Assembly: GCA_009760885.1 (NCBI GenBank)
Contig: CM019713.1
Coordinates: forward strand, 22,576,427 to 22,640,426
Length of the DNA stretch: 64,000 bases
Source of the DNA: Achatina immaculata
Taxonomy: Eukaryota; Mollusca; Gastropoda; Stylommatophora; Achatinidae
Reading direction: 5' to 3'
Below, piece after piece: positions 1-11,642 of the stretch; within the stretch, counting starts at the first letter, position 1; every line of letters begins with the position of its first letter. Under the pieces are notes generated by a model. That model ran no database searches. It was not told the DNA's origin and saw nothing but the letters and a program-made list of their open reading frames with translations. The translations under genes and the position numbers were made by a program.

Positions 1-434
1 TTCAACTCTTCCTAACAATTCCTGCTGCTGCTGCTACACTTCTTCAACTCTTCCTAACAATTCCTGCTGCTACTACACTTCTTCAACTCTTCCTAACAGT
101 TCCTGCTGCTGCTACACTTCTTCAACTCTTCCTAACAGTTCCTGCTGCTGCTGCTACACTTCTTCAACTCTTCCTAACAGTTCCTGCTGCTGCTGCTACA
201 CTTCTTCAACTCTTCCTAACAGTTCCTGCTGCTACTACACTTCTTCAACTCTTCCTAACAGTTCCTGCTGCTGCTACACTTCTTCAACTCTTCCTAACAG
301 TTCCTGCTGCTACTACACTTCTTCAACTCTTCTTAACAGTTCCTGCTGCTACTACACTTCTTCAACTCTTCCTAGCAGTTCCTGCTGCTACTACACTTCT
401 TCAACTCTTCCTAGCAGTTCCTGCTGCTACTACA
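1..434. repeat. Minisatellite M1, first array (about 39-bp unit)
   Basis: Roughly eleven head-to-tail units of 36-42 bp run in from the left edge, so the array is cut by the window. Each unit is a CTTCTTCAACTC / TTCCTAACAGTTC block followed by a variable number of CTG or CTA triplets, which explains the 3-bp length steps. The last units carry TTCCTAGCAG instead of TTCCTAACAG. The array stops abruptly where M2 begins. The same unit reappears in the same orientation at about 2270-2598. Confidence 0.95.
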
Positions 435-782
435 CCATGTCAGGCTGGGGGGTGGGGAACAGTGAGGATGTTGAGACACAGCACCATGTCAGGCTGGGGG
501 TGGGGAACAGTGAGGATGTTGAGACACAGCACCATGTCAGGCTGGGGGGTGGGGAACAGTGAGGATGTTGAGACACAGCACCATGTCAGGCTGGGGGGTG
601 GGGAACAGTGAGGATGTTGAGACACAGCACCATGTCAGGCTGGGGGGTGGGGAACAGTGAGGATGTTGAGACACAGCACCATGTCAGGCTGGGGAACAGT
701 GAGGATGTTGAGACACAGCACCATGTCAGGCTGGGGGGGGTGGGGGGTGGGGAACAGTGAGGATGTTGAGACAGCACCATGG
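435..782. repeat. Minisatellite M2 (about 49-bp G-rich unit)
   Basis: About seven copies of a 49-bp unit contain CACCATGTCAGGCTG, a G-run with GTGGGG, and CAGTGAGGATGTTGAGAC. One unit is shortened and one has an expanded G-tract near 733-752. The array directly abuts M1 with no unique spacer. The G-runs (five to seven Gs, several per unit) could form G-quadruplexes on the plus strand. Confidence 0.93.
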
Positions 783-1970
783 CAGGCTGGGGGTGGGTTA
801 TGGCAGCTATTTTTGAAGCCCTTGAGGGAGGTGAAATGCTGGAGATGGAGATGTGTAATGAAGACTATACCACCACCACCATCACAGAGGCTGATCCCTA
901 CTCTCTCACCAAACTAGACCTGTTACTGACAACAGAGAGACAGGACAGGCTCTTAGTCTGCTAGGTTCACTGACACTAGCATACTGATGGCCAAATCAGA
1001 CAGTGTCTTCACTCTCTCTTCTCCGACCCACCCACCTTCACTGTTCCCATGACCATTTTACTCAGATTTTTAACTGGTTGTGGTCTTGGCAAACAGCGCT
1101 CAGGAATTATACCATTGTAAAGTTTTGTTGGCTACAACATGTTCTAGGTTTTGAGGTTGTGATTACATCTCACTATTCTGATAATTCATCATCAAAATAC
1201 AGAGAAAAATAAACTGACACATCAATGATGCACAAGATTTTATTTCTGTCCCTTGTTTCTTCCTTCTCAAGCTCCTACACTTCTCTAATGAACAAAGTTA
1301 AACAGAAGATATTCTGAGACACAAGTGAGTCAGATTTTTCTCTCAACAAGGAGAATATTTAGATGTAGTAAAAGTGAAAAACAAACTGCTACAGTAAACA
1401 GTGAGTGAAGAAAAACTCAACACAGTGTCTGAGCAAATATTAAACTGGGTTTCTCCCTGCAATCAGGACCACTCAAAGCCTGTCACTGTGAGCTGAGTTT
1501 TTTTTTTTTGGTTTTTTTCTCTCCTTCCTTCTGTTTTTCTGCACAATTTTTTTTCTAATTCCTCTTTTTTTTTGTTAATACTAAAATTGTCAAATCTGAA
1601 ATTAGTATATTTTGTCAAGACATGGCCAGAGAATCTTCAGTGAGTTTAGTCAGTCTGACAGCAAATGCTTCACTGCAACTTCAGCAAGAAGTCATACTGG
1701 TAGACCATCCCCTGTCTTACTTCCCTGATCCAGCTATAAAATAGTTACTTGGCACAGTGTGATGACAACAAACTGTCTCCAGATTTACACTGCTCATACA
1801 ACTCTTACAAAACAAAAAAACAGGATGTCACATTTAGTAGCTCAATGACATAAATCTGGGAATTTGCTCAAGTTAATGTGGGGGGGGGATTAAAACTGCA
1901 AGTTGGAACTGCAACACCAGCATAAACTGAGGGTTCCATGTACACCTAAAGTTCATCAAAAGTCTCTTAC
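783..1970. other. DIP2 intron 2 sequence, no gene seen
   Basis: This lies immediately downstream (minus sense) of DIP2 exon 2 and so belongs to the second intron. I see no exon, RNA gene or transposon. It holds T-rich tracts near 1500-1580 and an eight-to-nine G run near 1880. Short open frames here have no recognisable similarity. Confidence 0.6.
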
Positions 1971-2048
1971 CTTCGTTGTTCTGATGCTTAACATAAGGGG
2001 CTAGCAGACGTGATCGCTTCTTTTCATAACCTTTCTGCGTTATATCTC
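1971..2048 (-). CDS. DIP2: DIP2 homologue, coding exon 2 (78 nt)
   Basis: Read on the minus strand, this 78-nt exon encodes GDITQKGYEKKRSRLLAPY followed by VKHQNNEG, the conserved second half of the N-terminal DMAP1-binding domain of disco-interacting protein 2. The acceptor is TATTGCAG ending at 2049, and the donor is GTAAGA beginning at 1970. The exon enters and leaves in phase 1, so it joins exon 1 (ending ...ELSE-G) without a frameshift, and skipping it would also keep frame. DIP2 proteins carry two adenylate-forming, acyl-CoA-synthetase-like domains after this region; those exons must lie beyond the left edge. The exon sits between two arrays of minisatellite M1. Identification rests on the family wording that I recognise; I have no database result. 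Confidence 0.93.
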
Positions 2049-2269
2049 CTGCAATAGACAAGACGATGCAAATTTTTGACATGCTGATCATTTAAATAAA
2101 AGAATTTTTAAAAACCATGCATATCTTAAACAACACAATCTCAGAAGACCTGAATTGTCTCCAGGAGCTTATAATGCATAAAATATTTAATGTATAATTG
2201 TTTAACTTTTAAACTGCCTTCACTATTCACTCTTAGGTTTACTCTTTTTTTTTTCTTATGTTCAAGCCC

Positions 2270-2598
2270 CTCCTCAACTTCTTCAAATCTTCCTAGCAGT
2301 TCCTGCTGCTGCTTCACTTCTTCAACTCTTCCTAGCAGTTCCTGCTGCTGCTACACTTCTTCAACTCTTCCTAGCAGTTCCTGCTGCTACTACACTTCTT
2401 CAACTCTTCCTAACAGTTCCTGCTGCTACTACACTTCTTCAACTCTTCCTAACAGTTCCTGCTGCTACACTTCTTCAACTCTTCCTAACAGTTCCTGCTG
2501 CTACTACACTTCTTCAACTCTTCCTAACAGTTCCTGCTGCTACTACACTTCTTCAACTCTTCCTAACAGTTCCTGCTGCTGCTTCACTTCTTCAACTG
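2270..2598. repeat. Minisatellite M1, second array
   Basis: About eight units match M1 at the left edge in sequence and orientation, again with variable CTG/CTA triplet counts. It lies about 220 bp on the intron-1 side of DIP2 exon 2. A plus-strand open frame of about 180 codons across it is rich in Ser, Thr, Cys and Tyr and merely translates the repeat. Confidence 0.94.
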
Positions 2599-2669
2599 TA
2601 CTGTACTATACGCCTCTATTTGCCTTTGTTACTAGAATCAGTTTTACTCCAGTTGTTATCTCTTTTATC

Positions 2670-3925
2670 TGTCACTATGCTTTACTTAATGATGTTGTGA
2701 TGTACATCTACACTATGCTATACTTAATGACGTGGTGATGTACATCTGCACTAAACTTAATGATGGCACAATGTACATCTACACTACATTATATTTAATG
2801 ACATGATGTACATCTACACTATGCTATACTTAATGATATCATGATGTACATGCTATACTTAATGGTATCATGATGTACATCTACACTATACTTAATGATG
2901 ATGTGATGTACATCTACACTATGCTATACTTAATGATGTCATGATGTACATCTGCACTAAACTTAATGATGCCACAATGTACATCTACACTACATTATAT
3001 TTAATGACATCATGATGTACATCTACACTATGCTATACTTAATGATGTCATGATGTACATTTACACTATGTTATACTTAATGACGCCTGTACATTTACAC
3101 TATGCTATACTTAATGACGCTGTGATGTACATCTACACTGCTCTATACTTGATTAGGTTGTGATGTACATCTACACTGCGTTATACTTAATGACGTCGTG
3201 ATGTAAATCTACACTCCGCTATACTTAATGACGTCGTGATGTAAATCTACACTATGCTATACTTAATGACGTCATGATGTACATCTACACTACACTTAAT
3301 GATGTCGTGATGTACATCTACACTATGCTATACTTAATGACGTCATGATGTACATCTACACCACACTTAACGACGTCGCGATGTACATCTACACTACGCT
3401 ATACTTAATGACGTCGTGATGTACACCTACACTACGCTATACTTAACGATGTCGCGAAGTACATCTACACTACGCTATACTTAATGACGTCGTGATGTAC
3501 ATCTACACTACACTTAATGACGCCGTGATGTACATCTACACTATGCTATACTTAATGACGTCGTGATGTACACCTACACTATGCTATACTTAACGACGTC
3601 GCGAAGTACATCTACACTACGCTATACTTAATGACGTCGTGATGTACATCTACACTACACTTAATGACGCCGTGATGTACATCTACACTATGCTATACTT
3701 AATGACGCCGTGATGTACATCTACACTATGCTATACTTAACGACGCCGTGATGTACATCTACACTATGCTATACTTAATGACGCCGTGATGTACATCTAC
3801 ACTATGCTATACTTAACGACGCCGTGATGTACATCTACACTATGCTATACTTAATGACGCCGTGATGTACATCTACACTATGCTATACTTAATGACGCCG
3901 TGATGTACATCTACACTACGTTATA
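2670..3925. repeat. Minisatellite M3 (38-bp unit, about 33 copies)
   Basis: Each unit joins GATGTACATCTACACTA with TGCTATACTTAATGACG and a variable last few bases. Some units lack the TGCTA piece and are shorter. Units on the left mostly read ATGTCATG or ATGCCAC. Units on the right read ACGTCGTG or ACGCCGTG and become nearly identical from about 3660 to the end. Two units contain the palindrome TGACGTCA (3267-3274 and 3338-3345), which matches the CREB/ATF site; I infer no function from that. Confidence 0.95.
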
Positions 3926-5147
3926 TTACAAGAACCTTGTATCCACATCATGTTTGAACTTTCCCCACCTAATTCCTAGCTTACATCCATCAGTTAACAT
4001 TCACGGGTTCTTGGTGAGTTAGTTTCCGTTTTTTTTTTTTAATCAATCTCTGTGTGTTTGTGTGCCATACCTGTGATGATCTACAGAAAAAAATAAAAAC
4101 TGAAGCTACTCACAATACTTCATGGCCGTGATGTTCACAAATCTTTTCCTTATTAGATTTAAAACTATATATTTGATAGTTTACATTTTCTGAACGTACT
4201 ATTTTACAATTGTATACTCTAACAACAACAACGACGACGACGACGACGAACGTGAGCTATGTTTGACAGCTGGGAATAGACGAGGCCTAGCACAGAAATA
4301 GAAGCACTTCATCACGTGGAAAGCCACCGACTAATTAATTTTGAGCGCCTACGTGTTGAAGGGGGCGGGGGGGGGGGGGGGATTACTGTCAGAGAGGCCT
4401 TACAGAGCTTCATCCAGCAATAAGAGGGTGTTTAAATAAATGATGATGGGGTACTGTTTGCTGTGGTGGCTGTGAACACGGCTTGCAATGAAGGCAGGGT
4501 CTCTGACAAAGATTTTGTAAGATGGTACAAACCTAGTTCTCTGCTCCCTCCTTTTATTTACTCCGGTCCCACCTTTAAAACACCCCGGGTCCCTGTAGCA
4601 ATGCATCAGCTGCAATCTCTCCCCCTCCCCCCACATATATGCTGACCTAACAGTCAGCCAATGATAGGAAGTGAGAGTTGATATTTTCTGCTAGTGTGAC
4701 AGTGTTGATGGCACGTCTGTTATAGCGGTTATTTGTCTCCAGATACTAAGGTAAGCTGGGGTCGTGGGGCAGACACTGGCAGGTAGCTTTCCTACCCCTC
4801 ATCTATAATCCTGTATAGTACCTCTACTAGACACACCTCGCTGATCAGTGCCATGGAATCTGTGCAGCAGGAAGAAAGGGCTATTTCTTTTTTTTTTTAA
4901 TTATCAACTTCTGAACCTGCTATGATCAAAATTATTATTATTATTATAAAAATGCTGGAAAGTTCCGAAGAGCTAATTTCCAAGTGCAAAGAACGAGTAA
5001 AATTTGCGCGTTCGCTCTTTGAAACTCTTATATTTCTGCTTCCTCGTACGTCCTGTGTGACACGGCTTTGATAGAAAGTAAAGTAGTTGGAATACTTCCT
5101 CTCCTGGTAGCTGCTGGAAGGCTTCTCCTGTGTTTGCCTGTTGTCCC
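3926..5147. other. DIP2 intron 1, no gene seen
   Basis: This stretch holds simple repeats only: an AAC/ACG triplet run near 4222-4250, a long G-run near 4363-4381 and an ATT run near 4931-4946. The ends of its short open frames show no domain I know. The right edge is the left breakpoint of the 2.3-kb tandem duplication. Confidence 0.6.
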
Positions 5148-5607
5148 ACAGCTACGTCACAGCCCGTCTTTTCCGCGCTCTTTACTTGCTGGTCTTGCCA
5201 CGTCACAATCTACATCAAAGTGTCTCTTCTCCTCCTCCTCCTCCTTTCAACATATCTCAACTAGGGAGTTCCGCCACAGACAGTGACGTTTAGAGTTCTA
5301 GGATTGGCCGAACCGACGACAGGCATGCGGTCAGCCTGACTCTGGGTGTGCGACCACATCCTGCCTGCGGCCACCTCCATTCTGTCAGGTGCTGTGTGTA
5401 CTGACAGTTCTGTGTAGGGAGAAATCATGGGTATTACACAGGGGGTGGGGGTGTGAGGGGGGGGGGGGAGGAGACTGAAATCCTAGACAAACTGATTTGC
5501 AGAAAATACCAACATTACTGGAACAAGTGAAAATGAAAAGAGAAATAAAATAAAATGTTAACCCTAAACACCAATTTTAACACACCTCGACACATCAAAC
5601 AAGTTTT

Positions 5608-6013
5608 TATATATCATCATCATCATCATGTGCCGTGGCGAATGGCGTTGGCTATTATGCTTCTCCAGAGTACCCGATCCTTCATGCAGGCCATCAGCTT
5701 AGTCGGTGATCTCCTCTCACACCATCCCGTCAGACTGTCCAGTATCATTTCTCTTGGTCTTCCTCTTGATCTTCTTCCTTCTATTTTTCCTGTTGTTATA
5801 ATATTTTCAATGCCCCCTCTTCTCATTGTATGTCCTATGAAAGTACATTGTCTCTCTCTTACTTTTTTGACAAGATTTTTTTGTCTCTCCAGCTCTTCTC
5901 ATACATTCTTCATTAGTTATTTTTGCTGTCCAGGGGATTCGCAACATTCTTCTAATAAACCACATTTCTGCTGCTTCCAATGACCTTTGTACAGACCTGC
6001 CATGATTCACTTC
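5608..6013 (-). mobile_element. LINE A 3' fragment (RTE-like), first duplicate
   Basis: The minus strand encodes pieces of the same C-terminal region found in the full-length A element at 18860-22493: YGSESW, FIRRMLRIPWTAKITNEEC, CMRRAGET, RRGGIENIITTGKIEGRRS and CMKDRVLWRS. The frame is broken between the pieces. The 3' end is a run of ATG triplets, seen as CATCATCATCAT at about 5616-5630, which is the A-family tail. It is a 5'-truncated, dead copy. Short TATATA sequences at both ends may be a target-site duplication but are too simple to be sure. Confidence 0.88.
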
Positions 6014-6397
6014 CATATAACAAGATATATACTAAAAATAAAAAAAAACATAAAAGACAGAAACGTCCAGAATAACCAGAGCAAGATAGCATCAGCTGTA
6101 GAGATAGTTGCTGCTCAACCACTCTCTGGGACATCGCGAGCCACATTACAAACATGTACACGCAGGCTTCACTGGTCATCCAAATTTCAAGTATTTGCTC
6201 GTATTTATTCTAAGCCGCCCTTATGCTAACATACCCCCTCCCCCCCCACACACACACACACACACCTGTGATGAATGCGTTAAGTGTGCCCTAAGTCTCG
6301 GTTAGTGATGCACGATAAAGCAGCTCAATGACTTGACATTACTTGCGCTTAATGTCACTGTACGCTGGTCCTGGCAGAAGAGGTTTATATGAACGAT

Positions 6398-6622
6398 GTT
6401 TAAGATTTATATAAACACAGGCAAGAACGAGATTTATGATTTACACAAACACAGACACGAACGAGATTTATGATTTACACAAACACAGGCAAGAACGAGA
6501 TTTATGATTTACACAAACACAGGCAAGAACGAGATTTATGATTTACACAAACACAGGCAAGAACGAGATTTATGATTTACACAAACACAGGCAAGAACGA
6601 GATTTATGATTTACACAAACAC
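6398..6622. repeat. 34-bp tandem repeat, copy in D1-1
   Basis: About six units containing GAACGAGATTTATGATTTAC and ACAAACACAGGCAA follow each other. An identical array occurs at about 8721-8945 as part of the segmental duplication. Confidence 0.92.
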
Positions 6623-7234
6623 ATACGTGCATTTCACTCAATTGTTTTAATATTACGATTTACGTACAGCAACTGTGCGTATGTTCAGGGAGAGGGGGGG
6701 GTGAAATATGTGGATGATGTATGCATATTAAAAAATAAAAATTTTGGAGGAAAAAAAAACAATATTGAAGAAATGATCAGCATGTAGGAATCTACATGTG
6801 GGAATATAGAGGATAAAATCTGTCGGTGTCTTACATAGTATAAATAATCATCCAACGCTGTGTACATTCTACTTTATAGCGTTGCTAACATTCCAAATGT
6901 TTTCAAAACGCTTTGCCTTGCTGTTAACAAAAGGTCACATTTCAGTTCCTGCCACTTTTTACAGATTTGAAAATGACTGGAAATTTCTCTTCCCCCCCCC
7001 CCCCCCCGACAAAAAAAAAACAGCGGTGAGATGAACAAAATCCACTGATACGTACACCCAATGTTCTAACAAAAGCTGAAAATGTTAAAGGAAGTGACGA
7101 CAAAATTGTTACTGGACTTATGTTTGGAAAATCATAATCAAGATGTTCACTTTCATAAAGGGTTATCGTAGTTCTATTATGCCACGGAAGCACCTATAGG
7201 ATATGGTCTTAGTTTCTACATTTTACTTGACCTG

Positions 7235-7475
7235 TCAGCGCACTAGAGGCCGATGCGGTCAGCGCACTAGAGGCTGATGCGGTCAGCGCACTAGAGGCCG
7301 ATGCGGTCAGCGCACTAGAGGCTGATGGGGTCAGCGCACTACAGGCTGATGCGGTCAGCGCACTAGAGGCCGATGCGGTCAGCGCACTAGAGGCTGATGG
7401 GGTCAGCGCACTACAGCGCACTAGAGGCTGATGGGGTCAGCGCACTAGAGGCTGATGCGGTCAGCGCACTACAGC
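7235..7475. repeat. Minisatellite M4, short array in D1 copy 1
   Basis: About ten units of 24 bp with core CTAGAGGCYGATGSGGTCAG, mostly with GCGCA before the core. The array is cut by the D1 junction at the ACAGC microhomology. Confidence 0.93.
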
Positions 7476-7930
7476 TACGTCACAGCCCGTCTTTTCCGCG
7501 CTCTTTACTTGCTGGTCTTGCCACGTCACAATCTACATCAAAGTGTCTCTTCTCCTCCTCCTCCTCCTTTCAACATATCTCAACTAGGGAGTTCCGCCAC
7601 AGACAGTGACGTTTAGAGTTCTAGGATTGGCCGAACCGACGACAGGCATGCGGTCAGCCTGACTCTGGGTGTGCGACCACATCCTGCCTGCGGCCACCTC
7701 CATTCTGTCAGGTGCTGTGTGTACTGACAGTTCTGTGTAGGGAGAAATCATGGGTATTACACAGGGGGTGGGGGTGTGAGGGGGGGGGGGGAGGAGACTG
7801 AAATCCTAGACAAACTGATTTGCAGAAAATACCAACATTACTGGAACAAGTGAAAATGAAAAGAGAAATAAAATAAAATGTTAACCCTAAACACCAATTT
7901 TAACACACCTCGACACATCAAACAAGTTTT

Positions 7931-8336
7931 TATATATCATCATCATCATCATGTGCCGTGGCGAATGGCGTTGGCTATTATGCTTCTCCAGAGTACCCGA
8001 TCCTTCATGCAGGCCATCAGCTTAGTCGGTGATCTCCTCTCACACCATCCCGTCAGACTGTCCAGTATCATTTCTCTTGGTCTTCCTCTTGATCTTCTTC
8101 CTTCTATTTTTCCTGTTGTTATAATATTTTCAATGCCCCCTCTTCTCATTGTATGTCCTATGAAAGTACATTGTCTCTCTCTTACTTTTTTGACAAGATT
8201 TTTTTGTCTCTCCAGCTCTTCTCATACATTCTTCATTAGTTATTTTTGCTGTCCAGGGGATTCGCAACATTCTTCTAATAAACCACATTTCTGCTGCTTC
8301 CAATGACCTTTGTACAGACCTGCCATGATTCACTTC
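7931..8336 (-). mobile_element. LINE A 3' fragment (RTE-like), second duplicate
   Basis: This matches the fragment at 5608-6013 and was duplicated with D1 rather than inserted separately: flanks on both sides are also shared. It has the same ATG-triplet tail and the same broken C-terminal frame. Confidence 0.88.
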
Positions 8337-8720
8337 CATATAACAAGATATATACTAAAAATAAAAAAAAACATAAAAGACAGAAACGTCCAGAATAACC
8401 AGAGCAAGATAGCATCAGCTGTAGAGATAGTTGCTGCTCAACCACTCTCTGGGACATCGCGAGCCACATTACAAACATGTACACGCAGGCTTCACTGGTC
8501 ATCCAAATTTCAAGTATTTGCTCGTATTTATTCTAAGCCGCCCTTATGCTAACATACCCCCTCCCCCCCCACACACACACACACACACCTGTGATGAATG
8601 CGTTAAGTGTGCCCTAAGTCTCGGTTAGTGATGCACGATAAAGCAGCTCAATGACTTGACATTACTTGCGCTTAATGTCACTGTACGCTGGTCCTGGCAG
8701 AAGAGGTTTATATGAACGAT

Positions 8721-8945
8721 GTTTAAGATTTATATAAACACAGGCAAGAACGAGATTTATGATTTACACAAACACAGACACGAACGAGATTTATGATTTA
8801 CACAAACACAGGCAAGAACGAGATTTATGATTTACACAAACACAGGCAAGAACGAGATTTATGATTTACACAAACACAGGCAAGAACGAGATTTATGATT
8901 TACACAAACACAGGCAAGAACGAGATTTATGATTTACACAAACAC
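8721..8945. repeat. 34-bp tandem repeat, copy in D1-2
   Basis: Same six-unit array as at 6398-6622, carried by the segmental duplication. Confidence 0.92.
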
Positions 8946-9558
8946 ATACGTGCATTTCACTCAATTGTTTTAATATTACGATTTACGTACAGCAACTGTG
9001 CGTATGTTCAGGGAGAGGGGGGGGTGAAATATGTGGATGATGTATGCATATTAAAAAATAAAAATTTTGGAGGAAAAAAAAACAATATTGAAGAAATGAT
9101 CAGCATGTAGGAATCTACATGTGGGAATATAGAGGATAAAATCTGTCGGTGTCTTACATAGTATAAATAATCATCCAACGCTGTGTACATTCTACTTTAT
9201 AGCGTTGCTAACATTCCAAATGTTTTCAAAACGCTTTGCCTTGCTGTTAACAAAAGGTCACATTTCAGTTCCTGCCACTTTTTACAGATTTGAAAATGAC
9301 TGGAAATTTCTCTTCCCCCCCCCCCCCCCCCGACAAAAAAAAAACAGCGGTGAGATGAACAAAATCCACTGATACGTACACCCAATGTTCTAACAAAAGC
9401 TGAAAATGTTAAAGGAAGTGACGACAAAATTGTTACTGGACTTATGTTTGGAAAATCATAATCAAGATGTTCACTTTCATAAAGGGTTATCGTAGTTCTA
9501 TTATGCCACGGAAGCACCTATAGGATATGGTCTTAGTTTCTACATTTTACTTGACCTG

Positions 9559-11642
9559 TCAGCGCACTAGAGGCCGATGCGGTCAGCGCACTAGAGGCTG
9601 ATGCGGTCAGCGCACTAGAGGCCGATGCGGTCAGCGCACTAGAGGCTGATGGGGTCAGCGCACTACAGGCTGATGCGGTCAGCGCACTAGAGGCCGATGC
9701 GGTCAGCGCACTAGAGGCTGATGGGGTCAGCGCACTACAGCGCACTAGAGGCTGATGGGGTCAGCGCACTAGAGGCTGATGCGGTCAGCGCACTACAGCG
9801 CACTAGAGGCTGATGCGGTCAACATACTAGAGGCTGATGCGGTCAACATACTAGAGGCTGATGCGGTCAACATACTAGAGGCTGATGCGGTCAGCGCACT
9901 ACAGCGCACTAGAGGCTGATGCGGTCAACATACTAGAGGCTGATGCGGTCAACATACTAGAGGCTGATGCGGTCAGCGCACTACAGCGCACTAGAGGCTG
10001 ATGCGGTCAACATACTAGAGGCTGATGCGGTCAGCATACTAGAGGCTGATGCGGTCAGCGCACTACAGCGCACTAGAGGCTGATGCGGTCAACATACTAG
10101 AGGCTGATGCGGTCAACATACTAGAGGCTGATGCGGTCAACACATACTAGAGGCTGATGCGGTCAACATACTAGAGGCTGATGCGGTCAACATACTAGAG
10201 GCTGATGCGGTCAACATACTAGAGGCTGATGCGGTCAGCGCACTACAGCGCACTAGAGGCTGATGCGGTCAACATACTAGAGGCTGATGGGGTCAGCGCA
10301 CTACAGCGCACTAGAGGCTGATGCGGTCAACATACTAGAGGCTGATGCGGTCAACATACTAGAGGCTGATGCGGTCAGCGCACTACAGCGCACTAGAGGC
10401 TGATGCGGTCAACATACTAGAGGCTGATGCGGTCAACATACTAGAGGCTGATGCGGTCAACATACTAGAGGCTGATGCGGTCAGCGCACTACAGCGCACT
10501 AGAGGCTGATGCGGTCAACATACTAGAGGCTGATGCGGTCAACATACTAGAGGCTGATGCGGTCAGCGCACTACAGCGCACTAGAGGCTGATGCGGTCAA
10601 CATACTAGAGGCTGATGCGGTCAGCGCACTACAGCGCACTAGAGGCTGATGCGGTCAACATACTAGAGGCTGATGCGGTCAACATACTAGAGGCTGATGC
10701 GGTCAGCGCACTACAGCGCACTAGAGGCTGATGCGGTCAACATACTAGAGGCTGATGCGGTCAACATACTAGAGGCTGATGCGGTCAACATACTAGAGGC
10801 TGATGCGGTCAACATACTAGAGGCTGATGCGGTCAACATACTAGAGGCTGATGCGGTCAACATACTAGAGGCTGATGCGGTCAACATACTAGAGGCTGAT
10901 GCGGTCAACATACTAGAGGCTGATGCGGTCAACATACTAGAGGCTGATGCGGTCAACATACTAGAGGCTGATGCGGTCAACATACTAGAGGCTGATGCGG
11001 TCAACATACTAGAGGCTGATGCGGTCAACATACTAGAGGCTGATGCGGTCAACATACTAGAGGCTGATGCGGTCAACATACTAGAGGCTGATGCGGTCAG
11101 CGCACTACAGCGCACTAGAGGCTGATGCGGTCAACATACTAGAGGCTGATGCGGTCAACATACTAGAGGCTGATGCGGTCAACATACTAGAGGCTGATGC
11201 GGTCAACATACTAGAGGCTGATGCGGTCAACATACTAGAGGCTGATGCGGTCAACATACTAGAGGCTGATGCGGTCAACATACTAGAGGCTGATGCGGTC
11301 AGCGCACTACAGCGCACTAGAGGCTGATGCGGTCAACATACTAGAGGCTGATGCGGTCAACATACTAGAGGCTGATGCGGTCAACATACTAGAGGCTGAT
11401 GCGGTCAACATACTAGAGGCTGATGCGGTCAGCGCACTACAGCGCACTAGAGGCTGATGCGGTCAACATACTAGAGGCTGATGCGGTCAACATACTAGAG
11501 GCTGATGCGGTCAACATACTAGAGGCTGATGCGGTCAACATACTAGAGGCTGATGCGGTCAGCGCACTACAGCGCACTAGAGGCTGATGCGGTCAACATA
11601 CTAGAGGCTGATGCGGTCAACATACTAGAGGCTGATGTGGTC
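9559..11642. repeat. Minisatellite M4, long array (24-bp unit, about 85 copies)
   Basis: The unit core is CTAGAGGCTGATGCGGTCA. Two variants alternate: one continues with ACATA, the other with GCGCA. Blocks of 2-16 ACATA-type units are punctuated by a GCGCACTACAG spacer, giving an irregular higher-order pattern. The longest unpunctuated block is about 10710-11100. Because 24 is divisible by three and the unit lacks stops, both strands are open over long blocks (translations such as VNILEADA and MLTASASS repeats). These are repeat artefacts and I do not call them proteins. Confidence 0.96.

Larger units (their letters stand above)
5148..7470. repeat. Tandem segmental duplication D1, copy 1 (2323 bp)
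   Basis: Positions 5148-7475 recur at 7471-9799 in the same orientation with an offset of 2323, changing to 2324 after a poly-C tract (near 6995 versus 9318). I saw no substitution in the stretches I compared. The unit contains a LINE A 3' fragment, a CA run, a six-unit 34-bp repeat, the poly-C tract and the start of minisatellite M4. The junction has a 5-bp microhomology, ACAGC. The duplication is either very recent or an assembly duplicate. Confidence 0.95.
7471..9794. repeat. Tandem segmental duplication D1, copy 2
   Basis: This is the second copy of the 2.3-kb unit and contains the same landmarks shifted by 2323-2324 bp. Unlike copy 1, its M4 array continues without a break into the long M4 array to its right, so copy 2 preserves the original right-hand context. 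Copy 1 preserves the original left-hand context. Confidence 0.95.

Noticed and set aside
2190..2738. Plus-strand open frame of 182 codons rich in Ser and Cys
   Set aside because: It coincides with the second M1 array; amino-acid repeats follow the DNA repeat and the ends are unrelated flank.
3267..3345. CREB/ATF sites (TGACGTCA) in M3 as an enhancer cluster
   Set aside because: Only two units have the perfect palindrome; most have TGACGTCG or TGACGCCG, so it is more likely a by-product of repeat variation.
5068..5286. Plus-strand open frame with a hydrophobic start (possible signal peptide)
   Set aside because: It spans the D1 breakpoint, and its last half is duplicated at 7397-7609 with a different, repeat-derived N-terminus; no coding support.
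10697..11327. Both-strand open frames across M4 (VNILEADA / MLTASASS)
   Set aside because: Open on both strands because the 24-bp unit lacks stops in either direction. Variation between units is not biased to silent positions as far as I can see.
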